Assembly: GCF_048128805.1 (NCBI RefSeq) | Contig: NC_136015.1 | Location: 22,731,745 to 22,795,744, forward strand | Source: Centroberyx gerrardi | Lineage: Eukaryota; Chordata; Actinopteri; Beryciformes; Berycidae | DNA: 64,000 bases | Reading direction: 5' to 3' | Shown here: positions 33,901 through 47,700 of the stretch, piece by piece | How the letters are laid out: every line of letters starts with the position of its first letter | Position numbering within the stretch: the first letter of the stretch is position 1 | The notes under the pieces: model-generated | Told to the model about the DNA's origin: nothing | The model's input: only the letters and a program-made list of their open reading frames with translations | Databases searched by the model: none | Made by a program: the position numbers and the translations under genes

Positions 33901-36900
33901 ATGGAGAACGAGAGACACATACCAAAGTGAGTCTGTGCTTTTTTATTGAAAATATTATATTTCTATATTTATATAACTGCTATTACCAATAGAAGTAGAA
34001 TATTTTTAGTTATTACCACAAGCAGTTAATTTATTTAACAATAAATAATGAGGGAAAAATGAAATATTAATCAACCATTGTCAGTTCTTATTTGTGCCCA
34101 ATTTTGATTGATACGTTAATTGATTATGTTTTTGCACTGATAGTCATTTAATCTCTTTCATCAATTGCTGTTAACTTATTTAAGCAGAAAATAAGGAAGG
34201 TATCATCAGTCAGTAAGAGTCTTGCTCTAAAATTAGATATCCACTGTTTGGACTAAGGATACAAGTTATAAGACCTTTGCTTATAAGCTTCTTTTTTAAT
34301 TGTAATTTTAATGGAACCTGCATTTAATCAGGCAAATCAAGTGTTATGTAACAAACTGTAATGTAATTACAATAACCTGGCAAGAAGCAAAAGGCCTCTG
34401 GATGGGGAATTGTCGGGAAAGGGGAGAGAAAAAAAACAGAGACAAGAGGGATAGAATTACCTGTTTTTGAAATGTTGATTGATGAATTTCAGGTAACAGC
34501 AGTTTTAAAAATATATACAGTATATATCGCTTTAGAATGAAACTCTTCAATTTTGATAATTTTCAGTTTCTACTAATATTTTAGGATAATTAACACTTCA
34601 TTCTAAACTGCTGTGATTTATTAGGAGAAAAGTAATTTTAAAGTTGTCCTGGGCAGTATGGGAAGCTGCAGCAAATAATTCTTCCCCCCTCTTAAATTTA
34701 TCAGCTGAAAAAATGAAGTTTTCTAATTAGGCAATATATAGTTGATATGTTACTTTGTCTATTCATTCCATTATTTTGACAGTTTGTTATCTTTCCCCAG
34801 GAGGCCGTGGGACTCATGCCGAGACGTCCCGGTCATCCAAGATGAACAGACTCCTTGGAAACTGGTCAAACTGCTCAAGTTCCTCTCTCTCTGTGCGCTC
34901 GCCCTGCTGGTGTTCGGGTTGGCTGTCTCCAGCAAGGTTTGCCATATTTAAATCTTTATATATGTATTGAACTTAATATGCATGAAAACAATTTTTCAAT
35001 TACCACTGTGATTCCATTGTATTTTTGCACAGTGGACTCATGGGCACTGAGACACTGACATGCTGTAAAACATTTAGGGATAAACTTAATGCTTTGTTGG
35101 CAACATTCACTCACTTCCAGGGAATCTCCTTTGACTTAAAATTCAGATTAAAAAATATTTTGATCCTTTTCAGTAAGTTTTAATTGCACAAATTTTACAC
35201 ACTTTGATTTACACAGCACAGTGTTAGCAGATATGTTTAAAAACATTCAGAGGGAACAGGTGTCCACTGATGCATTTAAATCTTATATACTGTACATTCA
35301 ATACATAAAACATTTTATATTCTCTACATTTTCTTAATTTATTATCATTATTTTATTAAACTACTGTTTTACTTTAACTTGAGGAATTAACCCCCCCCCC
35401 CCCAAAACAAAAAACAAAAAACAAAAAACAGTAACCGAAGTAGCAGTACTCCCATTCAAAAAATATTCTTTTAATCTCTGGCTCTATTACAGGAGCAAGT
35501 TTTGGAAGATGCTTGCTGCCAGTGTCAGGGAATAAGAATAAGAATAAGAATAAGAATAAGAATAAGAATAAGAATATTTACCTTGGGGGACAGAGCCTTT
35601 GCCATCACTACCCCGACCCTCTGGAACTCCCTCCCTTTGCACATCAGAAACTCGGACTCACTCCCTTCATTCAAAAATCAACTCAAAACCCACCTTTTCA
35701 AAAAGGCCCACAATATCTGACTCCCACTGCCTCTCCAGAACTGAAATGCACACTCTTGTCATTTTTATCATCTTCATTTATCATCATCACTTTGTATCAG
35801 TGTTTTTCTGTATTTTTTTTTGTATATTTATTGTATTTGCCACTAACTGTTGTAAAGCGTCTTTGAGTACTATGTAAAGCGCTTACAAATAAAATGTATT
35901 ATTATTATTATTATTATTATTAAGAATAAGAATCTTTATTTATAGTTCCATTCTATAATAGCAACCACCTACTACACCCTAGCAACATTTGTGATGCGTT
36001 TGTAGTTTGTTGTATCTTCTTTTTATCTGTATTTATACTCTTTTTCTCCTTTCTCACTCTGTAAAACACTTTGTGACAAAGCACTTCATACTTGAATCTG
36101 TCTTGCCTCGACTCTGCTCTCTGCTGCAGGTCTCTTTCCTCCTGCTGATCACTCTGTCCAATAAGGCCACTTTGACCATCCCAGATGACCAGAAACCCGT
36201 CGCCTTGCTGTGTGTTGGCTGCGCTCTCATCTCTTCCAGCGTCCTGCTCCTTCTCAAGAGCATCTGGAAGGCAAACTTCAAAACCTCAAAGCTGCCAGCC
36301 AAAGTAACTGCAGCCGTGGTAAGGACGAGTCTGACAACATTTTAACAGTAACTTTCCATCCTCTCTGACTAATGCCTTGGGGTAATAAAAAAAACAAACA
36401 TCCTCGCTGGTTCTTCGTTGTTGTGAGTGTGTTGGTTTTGTATGGCAAATTGCTCCAGTAAAGCTGCTCAGTCAGCAACAGTGTGGCTGTGCTAGGCAGC
36501 TCCCAGTTTTGAATAAATCTTGATTGTCAATCAGTGCATTACTGAAAAAATACCATACAGGCTCTGCAACCTGTCGACTGGTAAATAAAGCTTAGAAAAG
36601 TTCAATATCACTTCACTGTGAGAAATGGCTAAAAGTTAGTCTAAAGGTTAACTTAGCCCCCAATTCCTCCAGAGGAGCTTCAGTGGCCAAAAGAAGAACA
36701 CTGTGGTTGTACTGGACAGCTTCCAGGTGTGAACTGGTGTAACCTTATGAAAGTGAAGCTGAACTGCTGCTGAAACAGAGCATGTGCACCTAGTAAATTT
36801 CTTCCATTGATCAATAAAGGTTAACAGAGGCCAATGAATTTGGGAGGTCTAAGAGAAGACCAACAAGCCATCAATTAAAGGGGTAAATATATTATTTCCT

Positions 36901-39900
36901 TGCATGATTTTGAAAATGTTACAACGCTGGTTTGTATAGAAATCGGATCTAGTAAAAGTAATGGAGATACATTTTGAAAACTGAGATTTTGGCTTGATTG
37001 ACCAAGGCCAATTGACCTTGGCCTTTTTAGTTTTAAAACATACTGGTTATAATACTAAACTAAACATAATGCTATACTGAAAATACTGCCATTTTTAAAG
37101 AAACTTTTGAGTAACTGCATTAATCAGTAAGTCAAGTCAAATCAAAGTTTATTATAGCCCGATATCACAAAATATGTCTCAAAGGGCTGTACATAAAATA
37201 AAACAATAATGAGCAACATTAACAAAATATATAAAAATGTAAAAAGTGAGATAAACTACATATAAAACATTCTAAACAAAATGTTTAAAATAGTTAAAAA
37301 TATAAAAAGTGAGGTAAAATACAACAATACACAATATGCACATAAAACTCCTCTACATTCATACCTGGATACAGATGAAAACACAAAAATGTGTAACATA
37401 CAGTACATATACGTACCATGCGCACATAAAACTGAATATAAGCTGGATAACCGTAGTTTAGTATTTAGGGCAGACTAAATGAGGTTGAAGGCTAATGCGA
37501 ATAGATGTGTTTTGAGTTTACTTTTGAAGAGTCAACCGAGCTAGCCTCTCGATTTTGGATAGGAAGGCGATTCCAGAGAAGAGGGGCTTGGTAAGAGAAA
37601 GCCCTGCCACCTACTGATCAGTAGTGCGTAAATTTTATTAACCAGTAAATTTCTAGTGTGTGACAAGCCAAATCAGTGCTGTAAATTCCCAAGTCAATTA
37701 TTTCAGTCTGGCCAACTGTGAGTCAGTGACCCAAGTGGCTTATAATAATAAATAATTCATGCTAGCAGTAAAAACTAAACTGACCAGAATTTTACAGCAA
37801 TCCAACATGACACGACAGAAATGCAGCACGATAAAATAAAAAAAATAATGTATGTGTGTGTATATTTAAGCACATACACACACATACTGTATATATGTAA
37901 GCAAACAAAATAACTTAACCCCAAACCCAAATCTGTGTAAAGCCTGACATCTAATGGTAAAAAGCGTGCTACTGAAATTGCCATCTGCCATTGGCTGATC
38001 TTTGGTGCTTGATTTTGGTGAGTGCAGCAGGTGGTGACATCACCTGGGGGCTAACAGGGGTATTTACTATGTTGTTTTCCTCGTCCTCAAAGTTCACACT
38101 CTGAAGAAGTGAAGCCATGTGGAATTGTATTCATGATAGTAGGCTAAATGACTCGGTTATCTATAGGCTACTTTAATTCTTTCATTCTGAAGTTCTGGTT
38201 TGTTCTTGTTGAACAGATCTTCAACACAGATTATATCAGAATTGACCCAGTGCGTTAAAGTCACAGAACTTGAATGGATATAACAGACTTTCCCATTCAA
38301 ATCAACGTTTCTGAATCGTCGGAGCAGCAGCCATTTTTATGTGTGCTAGGGGTGGGCGGATCGATCCCAAAATATCGATACTACAGATACTACGTCTCGT
38401 TTCTGAAGATCGATTCTAGCGTCAATAGGATCGATACCAGTTTCAGTTTCAGTTTCTCTCTTCTACGTTGTACCCATTTCATCAAAGAGTAGAACTGTCT
38501 GTGCAAACAACGTTCCGTTGTCGTGAACACATCTTAGTACATGCATGCACTCTTTGCTTCTCCATTGCTGTTGTCGTGTTGTGTGCACTCAAACAACGAA
38601 CATACACGTCACACACACGCAGCGCGCCACGGCGCGCACCCTGAGAACCATTGCTCTAACTGAAGGAAAGAAGAATGGTTGAGGGTAGTTTGTGCTTTTG
38701 TTTAGTTATTTGCACTTTGCTTATTTATAAAAGTTGTGAAAGTTTTAAAACATTCATTGTTCTCCACAAATAATTGTGTGCACTTTGTTTATTCAAAAAA
38801 CTTTTTCGGTAGTATCGGTATTGATATCGGCGATTCTGGCCCTGTATTACTTGGTATCGGATCGAAACCAAATTTTGCGGTATCGCCCACCCCTAATGTG
38901 TTCCATTGGGCTAGCTTCAGTATAAACCAACTTACGGCAAGCCACCACTAGGTGGTGCTCTTTTACCACTTGCTTCTGTCTTTTTAAATAGGTCAAAAGA
39001 TTTGACATCTGTGCACAGTGAGTAGAAATGTTTATTGCTAATCTGTTTCTGCCAATGTCCCTTTCTCCACTAAAGGTAAGCTAAGTTACATTCGTTTATA
39101 GCATTTAAGGGGCTATATTGAGTTTACCTATCTTACCAGCTAGGCTTGCTAATATGCTGATTTTGACAAGAAGAGCTAGAGAGAGAAGCACAATTATAAT
39201 GATAATGCTACATTAACCTCATCGCAAACACCAGCTTTCAGTTGAGTTTTGACAGTTTGCTAAACACTCATGCAACAGATACATCTGAAGTTCTCAAGCA
39301 AGTGTGACACACTTTACGACCTTAATGCCCAGACTGGTGTTGCCACCATAGCAACTAACCCTTAAAATTCCATAGTCATCATTTTATGCTGTACTAGCCA
39401 AATTACCATGACAAACAGTGGAAGGACCACTCTATCCATTTAAGTTCTGTGGTTAAAGTATTTTTCCTACATTTTGATCTGCTATGTACTGGCTTCTTTG
39501 CTATTGCACCTCCAGCTTCATGCCAACTTAAAATTATGCTCTGATAGAAGTAGGGAATCATTGCAATACAGTTTCTTTTTGTTCTTTGAAGTGCATGCTT
39601 AGAATGAGAAAATCTTACAGAAAAATCTTACAGAAAAACTTATGGCACTAATGGAAAAATTGTTAATAACTTAATATCAGTGCCTTGTCTTGGTCCCTGA
39701 CTGGAAATCATCCATGTTTTTTTCACTACTAAATTTCTTCTTCTGTCTTCTTGTGTCACCCAGGTTCTGTTGATCGAGTTCCTGGTGTCCCTGGGTTCAG
39801 CGGTTCTCACCATAGTGGCTATGCCACACTTGGACATTGTGAGCAATGTGACGATACTCAACAGTGTAGCTGTCCTCTCTGCGGTCTTACAGATTGCAGC

Positions 39901-42900
39901 CCAATGTATTGCCAGAGAGCGGAATCGGTTCCTCCTGCCATCTATATTTGCCTTTGTCCTCATCTTGCTGGGCTACAGTCTGTTCCTCGTCTTCTACCTG
40001 CTGGACGAAAACAGGAACGAGATGGCAATTTGGGCTGGCCTGGCTGTCGCTGGGTCGTTCTTGACCTCTTTCAACTGGTGGGAGAACTACATCAGATTGT
40101 TTACCGACAACAGCAGCTCAAACTTCCTGAGTGTTCTGTCTAAAGACATCAGACGGTGCCGGAACATGCTTCACATCCTCTCCAGCCTAGTCAGGATCCT
40201 GGTGACGGGTTGTGTGCTCGGAGCCTACGTCCCTCTGTCCAAAAGGGACTGGACCATACTGACCACCATCCCACACCGCGAGACGAGGACAATAGTAATC
40301 CTCATTGGGGTCCAGCTGATCTCCTCAGCACTGTGCCACTGGTTTGCGGTGGCGGCCTGCAAGATGCATGCCCTGAGACGTAGTTTCATCCTTCCTTTGT
40401 ACTTCGCCTCTCTGGCCGTTATGGCTGTGTTCATCGCCCCAGTTTTTATTTATTATCAGGACTACAGGACAAACCTGAATGTGACTGACAACAGCACCTT
40501 CACAGACTACTGCACTGTAGCTGTGTATGGCAGAAACCAAACCCTGGAGGGCAGCACGTTCCCGCATCTTGTTTTGGATGTGACACACACTCTCTGCAGC
40601 CGAGATCTGTCCCAGATAATTGACATAGGTCTATTAACAGGTACGATTCTAGAGCCTGTTAAAACTTACAATAAAATGTGGCACAATGTAATAAAATACA
40701 ATAAGACACCACAGGCATAACCTCCTCATGTATACCTGAGAAAGGCTGCAAGACCAAAAAGTTGTATGTTTTCAGAGGAGGGTCACGAGACTGAAACATT
40801 ACATTTTTCTGTTGTTGTTTTAATTGCAAGAAAGAGACAATGTGAGGGTTCTACACAGGTTTTGTTGGCCACCACGTCACATACCTGTCAGCAAGAATAC
40901 TGTGTACAAGACCTAAGTCATTCTGGGAAATGTAGGAAATCACTAACTGAAATACAAGTAGACAAGGCAGGTTGAGGGAAAGTGGGTACAACAAAAATAG
41001 TCAACTACAACACTTCACAAAATAACTCCTTGAAGGCACCGAACATCACAGATTTATGATACTGTATATAACAGTGTAAGAGTATCCAAGGGTGGAAATT
41101 TTCCTTTAATGTTTCTGTTAATCTTGCCACAGGTTTAGCAGTGGCCTGGTGGCTGGGTCTTCTGCTGGCCACTCTCCACCTCTGGTTCCTCAAGCTGCAG
41201 CGCATTCAGAGAACCCAAGACCTGTTCATCAGGAGGATGTATGAGGGGGCCTTCATAGAGCAGTCCTTACTCCTCAACACACGTTTTGATATTCAGATGT
41301 CCGACAGGAAGAAGTAGTAAGTGTGGGTGTGATGTGTGTATGTGTGGATTATTGTATTTCTTTATTTATGTCCTCACAAGGATAGGATAGGATGGATCAG
41401 GAAAAACCTACAAAGGGGCTAGTTTAGGGGTAGGACTTGGGTTTAGGGTTAAAGTTCACCTGAAATTAGAAATTGCATTCCTTTTTGTAGTTAGAAATTA
41501 CAGTAAAAGGGGTATCAATTGTTGCAGAACGATCTTTCATTTGTAAAGTTCAAATAATGTTTTTTTATATATAAAAACAAATTGTCTGCTAAGCTGCCAA
41601 ACTGCTGGGAAGGCGGGGACCAGCCACTAATGGCAAATGAGGGGAAAACAGGCCATCCTTTGTGCTATGCAAATTGAAAGGCTGGTTAACACAAACTGGA
41701 GAAAAGAAGAAAATTGGAATGCTATGATTGGCTGCTATGATTGGCTGTATGCAAATGTGTTATCCAACGATGCAACTGGATAACATATTGTAAAATTGTA
41801 TCTGAAACTGAGATAGGTGGCGTCCTCATGAGGCTGAAAAAATAAAAAAATATTTTTTTGTTTTAAACATTGAATTTCTTTTTTGAATGAAGAGGCAACA
41901 CAGTCTGAATAGGGAATAGTGTTATTAATAATGCTGCAAAATGAGGATATATAAGTAGGATTAGTATTAGGTTTAGGTTAAGAGTAAAAAGCTAGGCATG
42001 TAGTGGGGAGGGTTCAGGTTAGGATTAGGGGTTTGGGAACGGATGTCATCAACAAATCATCTGGCTAGACTTTGATTGTCAATTGTCTAAATGTAAATCA
42101 ATTTCTTAAACTTGCAAATCTTGTCATTTCAAGTGTCAAGTCGATAGACCCAGTGACAGTGTATCTATGTGCGACCATGTGGCATGAGACCTACACCGAG
42201 ATGATGCAGATAATTTTTTCGGTGTTCCGGTGAGTTACACAGACCCCTAGGTCACAAGAAAATTTTATGGACAGTCATTTTCCCATTCCTATATTGAGTA
42301 GTTGGATTTATTTTTTGTATTGATCCCCAAAGGGAAATTGCCTCTCACCACAGGGAGTTGAGAGCACTCGGTCAGTTATACAACAGCGCCCCTAGAGGGA
42401 GCAAGTTTCTTGTTCAAGGACACTTTTGTATGTTTGCTATCACAGGCGATTGAACCAATGCCTTCCAGTTGGAGGACTGCTGCCCATAGTGAAAAAGAAA
42501 AAAAAAATCCTTAATATAGGTGCATGACTGTCCAGAGAATTTTCTTTCAACCATTTTGGATAATGCAGTTCAGCGTTGTCCCAGGGTTGCATCTTCCTAG
42601 ATCTTGAGAGCTCAGAAAATTAAACAACAGAAAAATCAGTCTAGGGAGATTTTAGCAAAATATCAAAGCACCTCTGTGTGATTCTCTCAACTCTCCAGAC
42701 TGGACAAATACAGACCAAAGAAGGATCCAAAGGACACTGATGTGATCTTCGAGACCCATATCTTCTTTGACGATGCGTTCAAAGATGTTCCGGGGAGTCT
42801 GGGACGCCACATTAACGAATACGCAGAGACCCTTGTGGAAACCATCAGAGAAGTTTACAGGTAAAATCCATGCTTAGACATGGTATACATTTATAGTGCA

Positions 42901-44687
42901 TTGAACTGTTTTACATAAAAGATAAAGTAGGTCTCCTAGTTACCTCACATAGAAGGCCTATGTCTCACTGTTAGATCATTGAGGAGCCACAGTAGGGCAG
43001 CCCAAAGTAAGGGCTGGTGTTGTGCCAAAATTTGTTTCCCCTGGCATAGTCTTCACTGCTATTTCACAACAAGGAAATAACAAAACAATTAAAATTTTTG
43101 CAGATTGCTTTCCAATTGCTGTCTTTTTAAATGGTAAAGCCAAGTTTTAAAAACATTAATGGTATTACAATGAAAGTAGTCTACCAAAAGTAACCTACCT
43201 AGTTGCCTTGTAATGGACGGAGATCACGCTTGTTTCTGGTCTCATCTCAAACCACAAGCATCCAATGATTATATAAGGAAGTTGTCAGGCTATATATTAA
43301 TCTCCTGTCATTCAGTAATTGCATTCCACCCACAATAACTTCATTGTGCAGTGGCAAAATAACAACACACACCGAGGACAAAAGGGCACACTGCCAGGGA
43401 AACATGTTTTAGGGAATGCACATTTTGGCACACACAACACAACAAAAATAGAACTCAAACTTCAGCACCAGAAAATCCATGGAAAACGACGTTGCAATAC
43501 TGGCCGCAATGTTTGATTGACAGGTGATCTCTGGGAAGTGCAGTGCAGAAACACCACAGCAATGACAACTTCACACCAAAGATTTCACCAAAAATAGAAA
43601 TATTAGGATCTCGCAGATTGCCACTTTAAACTCTGAACTACTCTGTCATCCTCTGCATCAGTATCTTCATGGGGGATGATAGGAGCCTCTTCAGAATGCA
43701 GCAGCAGATCCCTGACCAGAATATCCTGAGGACGCCGTATGGAGGTCGTCTGGAGGTCACCATGCCTCACGGGAACAAGCTGGTGGTTCACTTCAAGGAC
43801 AAGCAACTCATCCGCCACAAGAAGAGATGGTCCCAGGTGGGCAAATCATGTGATGGGTTTCATTACAAAATTGTATGTATCCAGTTTTGAATAATTTTTG
43901 TCTTAAAATATCAGTTAGTTAAAGTAAAAAAAAAAAAAAAAAAAGATGATTCTCTCATCAAAACCGTACATATTTTGTAAGCAAAGGTCTTTTCAGATAA
44001 TTTGTAACTTTAACAGTAACACATAACTGGCTTTACTTTTCTGCCAGAGATCATTTTGTAAGAAAACTCGTGATCGTTTTCAAATGGATATCTCTCAACA
44101 AAAGTCCTAATTTTTCTCTAAAATTATTATGTTACCACAATAATCCTGTTTATTTCATGCTAGTATGGCTTGCTTAAAGAGAAATTAATCCCTATACCAC
44201 TTTTGTGGGTTTGCTGCCATCTAATGGTTAAAAGCATGCTATTGCAATTGCTATCTGCTATTGGCTGATTGTTGATGCCAGTGAGAGAGATCAGCCAACA
44301 GCAGATGGCAATTGCAATAGCACACTTTTAACCATTAGATGGCAGCAAATCCAAAAACTTTGGTCTAGGGTTTAGTTACTTTTGTGTGTATGAATTTCTA
44401 TCAAAAAGATGTTGGACTATTTTTTTTTTTATTTATTTTTTTTTTTTAACACAATTGTCAGGTTTGATGTAAACATTGGTTGTATGGGATTTTAAAGAGG
44501 TATCTGTGTCAGTATGTCTTTGCAAAACATTATTTGTTATTTTCCAGGTCATGTACTTGTACTATCTTCTGGGCTGGAGACTCATGACTAAATATTACAT
44601 AAGCTGGGTGAACGGGGAGGAGGAGGCTGAGCTGAAGACAAAGATAGAGGTGAGATGACAGAAAACACACATGCATCCACACAGAAA

Positions 44688-44719
<32 letters not shown>

Positions 44720-47700
44720 GGCATACATGCACACAAGCACACCAACTTTGTCATCATTGTATATGTGTATGTACATGCTGTATAGTGCAAAGTGTATATG
44801 CACACTAGGGTTAGACCAATAAATCGGATATCAGCCAGTCAGTGTCATCCACCAACAACAGCTACAGGATAGCTGTTTGATTACATATTATTGTGTAATT
44901 GATCAATGCTACACTGGTTTCTTTTCCACCCTTCTCAGAATAAAATTCTGGGAGAAACACTTTTTGGAATTTGTTGGCATGAAAACAATCAAATTTATAT
45001 TTATATTGTTCTTTTTATATTGTTTTTATTATCAGGGAGTGCCATCGTAATTTTGTTGTGTTGTTGTCTTGCACAGCAGTACAATGACAAAGTTTTCTTG
45101 ACTTGACTTGAAATTTAGAGATGTTGATGTTGAATATCGGCACAAAATGAGTCGGCAGCTTCAATCCAAAAATATCAGTATCACCACTGAATAAACCCAT
45201 ATCGGTCAAACCTTTATGCACACTATATAGATTATATATACAGTACATATAAATTGGCATTTGTGTGCATGAACTTGTGTGTGTATAGATTGCATGTCTT
45301 CTATATTTCTCTATGGAAAGTAGCAGGCTATAGCGTAATTCTAAAACAGAGCAAATTCCTGTCCCTGTTCCTCCAGAAAGAGAAGCACAACACCTACCTC
45401 CTGGCCTTAGACGGGGACACAGGTTTCCAGCCGGCTGCTGTGATGCTGCTGATTGATCGCCTGAAACTGTACCCGCTTGTTGGGGCCGCATGTGGCAGGA
45501 TTCACCCTACTGGTTCAGGTTGGCACACAGTATACTATGACAAAAAAAATACAGTACAAGTATATTAAAGAAGTACAAAAAATAATTGCAACAGTATCAC
45601 AACAGTAGCAGAATATATTTTGTGGCAGTATGTGGCAGGATTTACCTCACCGGGAGTGGAAAATGTTCTATTCTATTCGATTCGATTCAATTTGATTTGA
45701 TTCGATTCTGTTTTCCTTGATCTTGAGAGCATCTACCTGAAAAATTCAACAACAACAAAAACTTGAAGTCTACTTTATATCTACATTTGCAGTATAACAA
45801 TCTAAATGTTAATTTGTTTTGCAGACGTTTGTGTTATAATATCTCTCTGTTCCCTTGTCAGGTCCCATGGTTTGGTTCCAGAAGTTTGAGTATGCTATAG
45901 GCCACTGGCTACAAAAGACAGCGGAGCACGTGTTCGGCTGTGTGCTGTGTAGCCCGGGCTGCTTCAGCCTGTTCAGGGCAGCAGCTCTCATGGACAACAA
46001 CGTGATGAAGAGATACTCCACCAAGTCCCTGGAGGCCAGACACTACATCCAGTACGACCAAGGTAGAGGTCACTCTACAAAATAGACTGATTGATAGATC
46101 ACTCAGTGTCTCTCACTCGATCTCGCTGTCTTTCACACACATAATCCCTCTCACTTTCTCCCTGTCTGTCACACACACACTCTCTCTCTACCTCCCTCTA
46201 GGGGAGGACCGCTGGCTGTGTACTCTGCTGCTGAAGCAGGGTTGGAGGGTGGAGTACAACGCAGCGTCTGATGCCTACACCAACGCCCCAGAGGAGTTCA
46301 ATGAATTCTACAACCAGGTGAGTGCTAGGTGATATTTTTTCCAATGCACAAATACTGTGCCCTACTCATACTGGGCCTATGAGTGAGGTACAGTATCAGA
46401 ACCCTTTAGTCTCCCATGGGGAAACTGAGAGGTTGTTTTTATTGGTTGCATATGACAAATATAAAAAGGTCCCTGCAGCACCTTTGGGCCAGTTCCAAGT
46501 ATGTTTGTGTGCTGTACCAGTACAGGTTTCTGAACAGAACAGAACTGAACTGTACACAGTGCACTGTGGAAAGACATGCTGATCTCATTGGTTGAGTTAA
46601 ACCTCAATGGGCGGAGCCAAAGAACCACATTTTTTTGTAGTGTAAATTAGCGAACTGGGAAACTTTTTTTTTATTCATGATGTTGGAAGGTCAGCAGCTA
46701 GCTACTGACTAACTTACTTACCTAACTAAACTAAACTAACTTAGATAGCTATAGGCTGTATAGCTAGTTTGAACTTGGAAGGTCAGCTAGGCTAACTTAC
46801 TAACGTAGATAACCTGATATGGCCAAACTTTTTTCAGTCAGGAGCAAGAGAAATATGCTTCATAACATTTGCCTCTTTCTCCTTGTCTTTTTCTCTAGGC
46901 TTCAGTCATTACTTACCAAGAAAAACAGTTTCTTTGGCTCCACCCACTGAGGTTTAACTCAACCAATAAGATTATTTCTGCCTCCAGAGCAGCTCTGCCT
47001 CCGAAAAACTAAAATCTGTGAAAGACATATATATAAGTCTGTGTGGTGACATATGTATAACATTATATCACATTTTGTCACATATTCAGCGTCGTCGATG
47101 GGGTCCGTCCACCATGGCAAACATTGTGGATTTGCTGGGCTCCACCAACATGATTTCCAAGAGGAACCGATCCGTCTCCAAACTCTACATGTTGTACCAT
47201 CTCTTTGGCATCACCTCATCCATATTGGGGCCCGCCACCATCTGCCTCATGATTGCAGGTTAGGTTGATTTTTGTCTCTGTGTGTAACTTGATGGTTTTA
47301 CATTATTTAGCAAGGAGGTACTGTATGCACATCCAGCCTCCTGACCAGGTGCTTGATACGACAAAATGAGACAATGAAATTTAAAAACAAACAAATCCTG
47401 CATACTGGATTGCTGCTCCCACAGTGAAGTAATCCACAATCCACTGGATATACGTTAGTATTATTTTATTTTTTACAAATAATTTCAATGAATACAAAAA
47501 TAAAATACAATTGAAGCCCTTTACCCACTGATTGATTAATTTATGACACTGTAAAAAGGCAAAAATAATTAAGCCAGGATACTAAATTCCATTATGGTCC
47601 TGTTCAAAGGGCAGAGATAGTTAATTACGGTAAGTTATGTTAATTCATCTATTGTAAAACCAGACCCTGTGTGTGCTTTCTGTCTGTCTTTCAGGTAGTT

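Larger units (their letters stand above)
33901..41316 (+). other. chs1: chs1 N-terminal membrane region (exons 1-5)
   Basis: Exons 2-5 encode repeated hydrophobic segments, for example FLSLCALALLVFGLAV, VALLCVGCALISSSVLLLL, FAFVLILLGYSLFLVFYLL, IVILIGVQLISSALCHWF and VAWWLGLLLATLHLWF, ending at the cytosolic QRIQRTQDLFIRRMYEGAF. Exon 4 is unusually large (877 bp). It has potential N-glycosylation sites NVT, NST and NQT in one loop (residues about 350-380), suggesting that loop is extracellular or luminal. Confidence 0.85.
42134..47258 (+). other. chs1: chs1 catalytic core (exons 6-13)
   Basis: Order of landmarks: VYLCATMWHETYTEM, FFDDAF, SIFMGDD, KRWSQVMYLYYLLG, LALDGDTGF (nucleotide-sugar/metal DxD), EYAIGHW, CSPGCFSLFR, GEDRWLCTLLL (catalytic base EDR) and QRRRWGPST (product-channel motif). 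All active-site signatures of chitin synthases are intact, so an active enzyme is expected. Confidence 0.93.

Noticed and set aside
35502..35720. Small gene with NKNKNK or RIRIRI repeat
   Set aside because: Hexanucleotide repeat fused to the end of a LINE ORF2.
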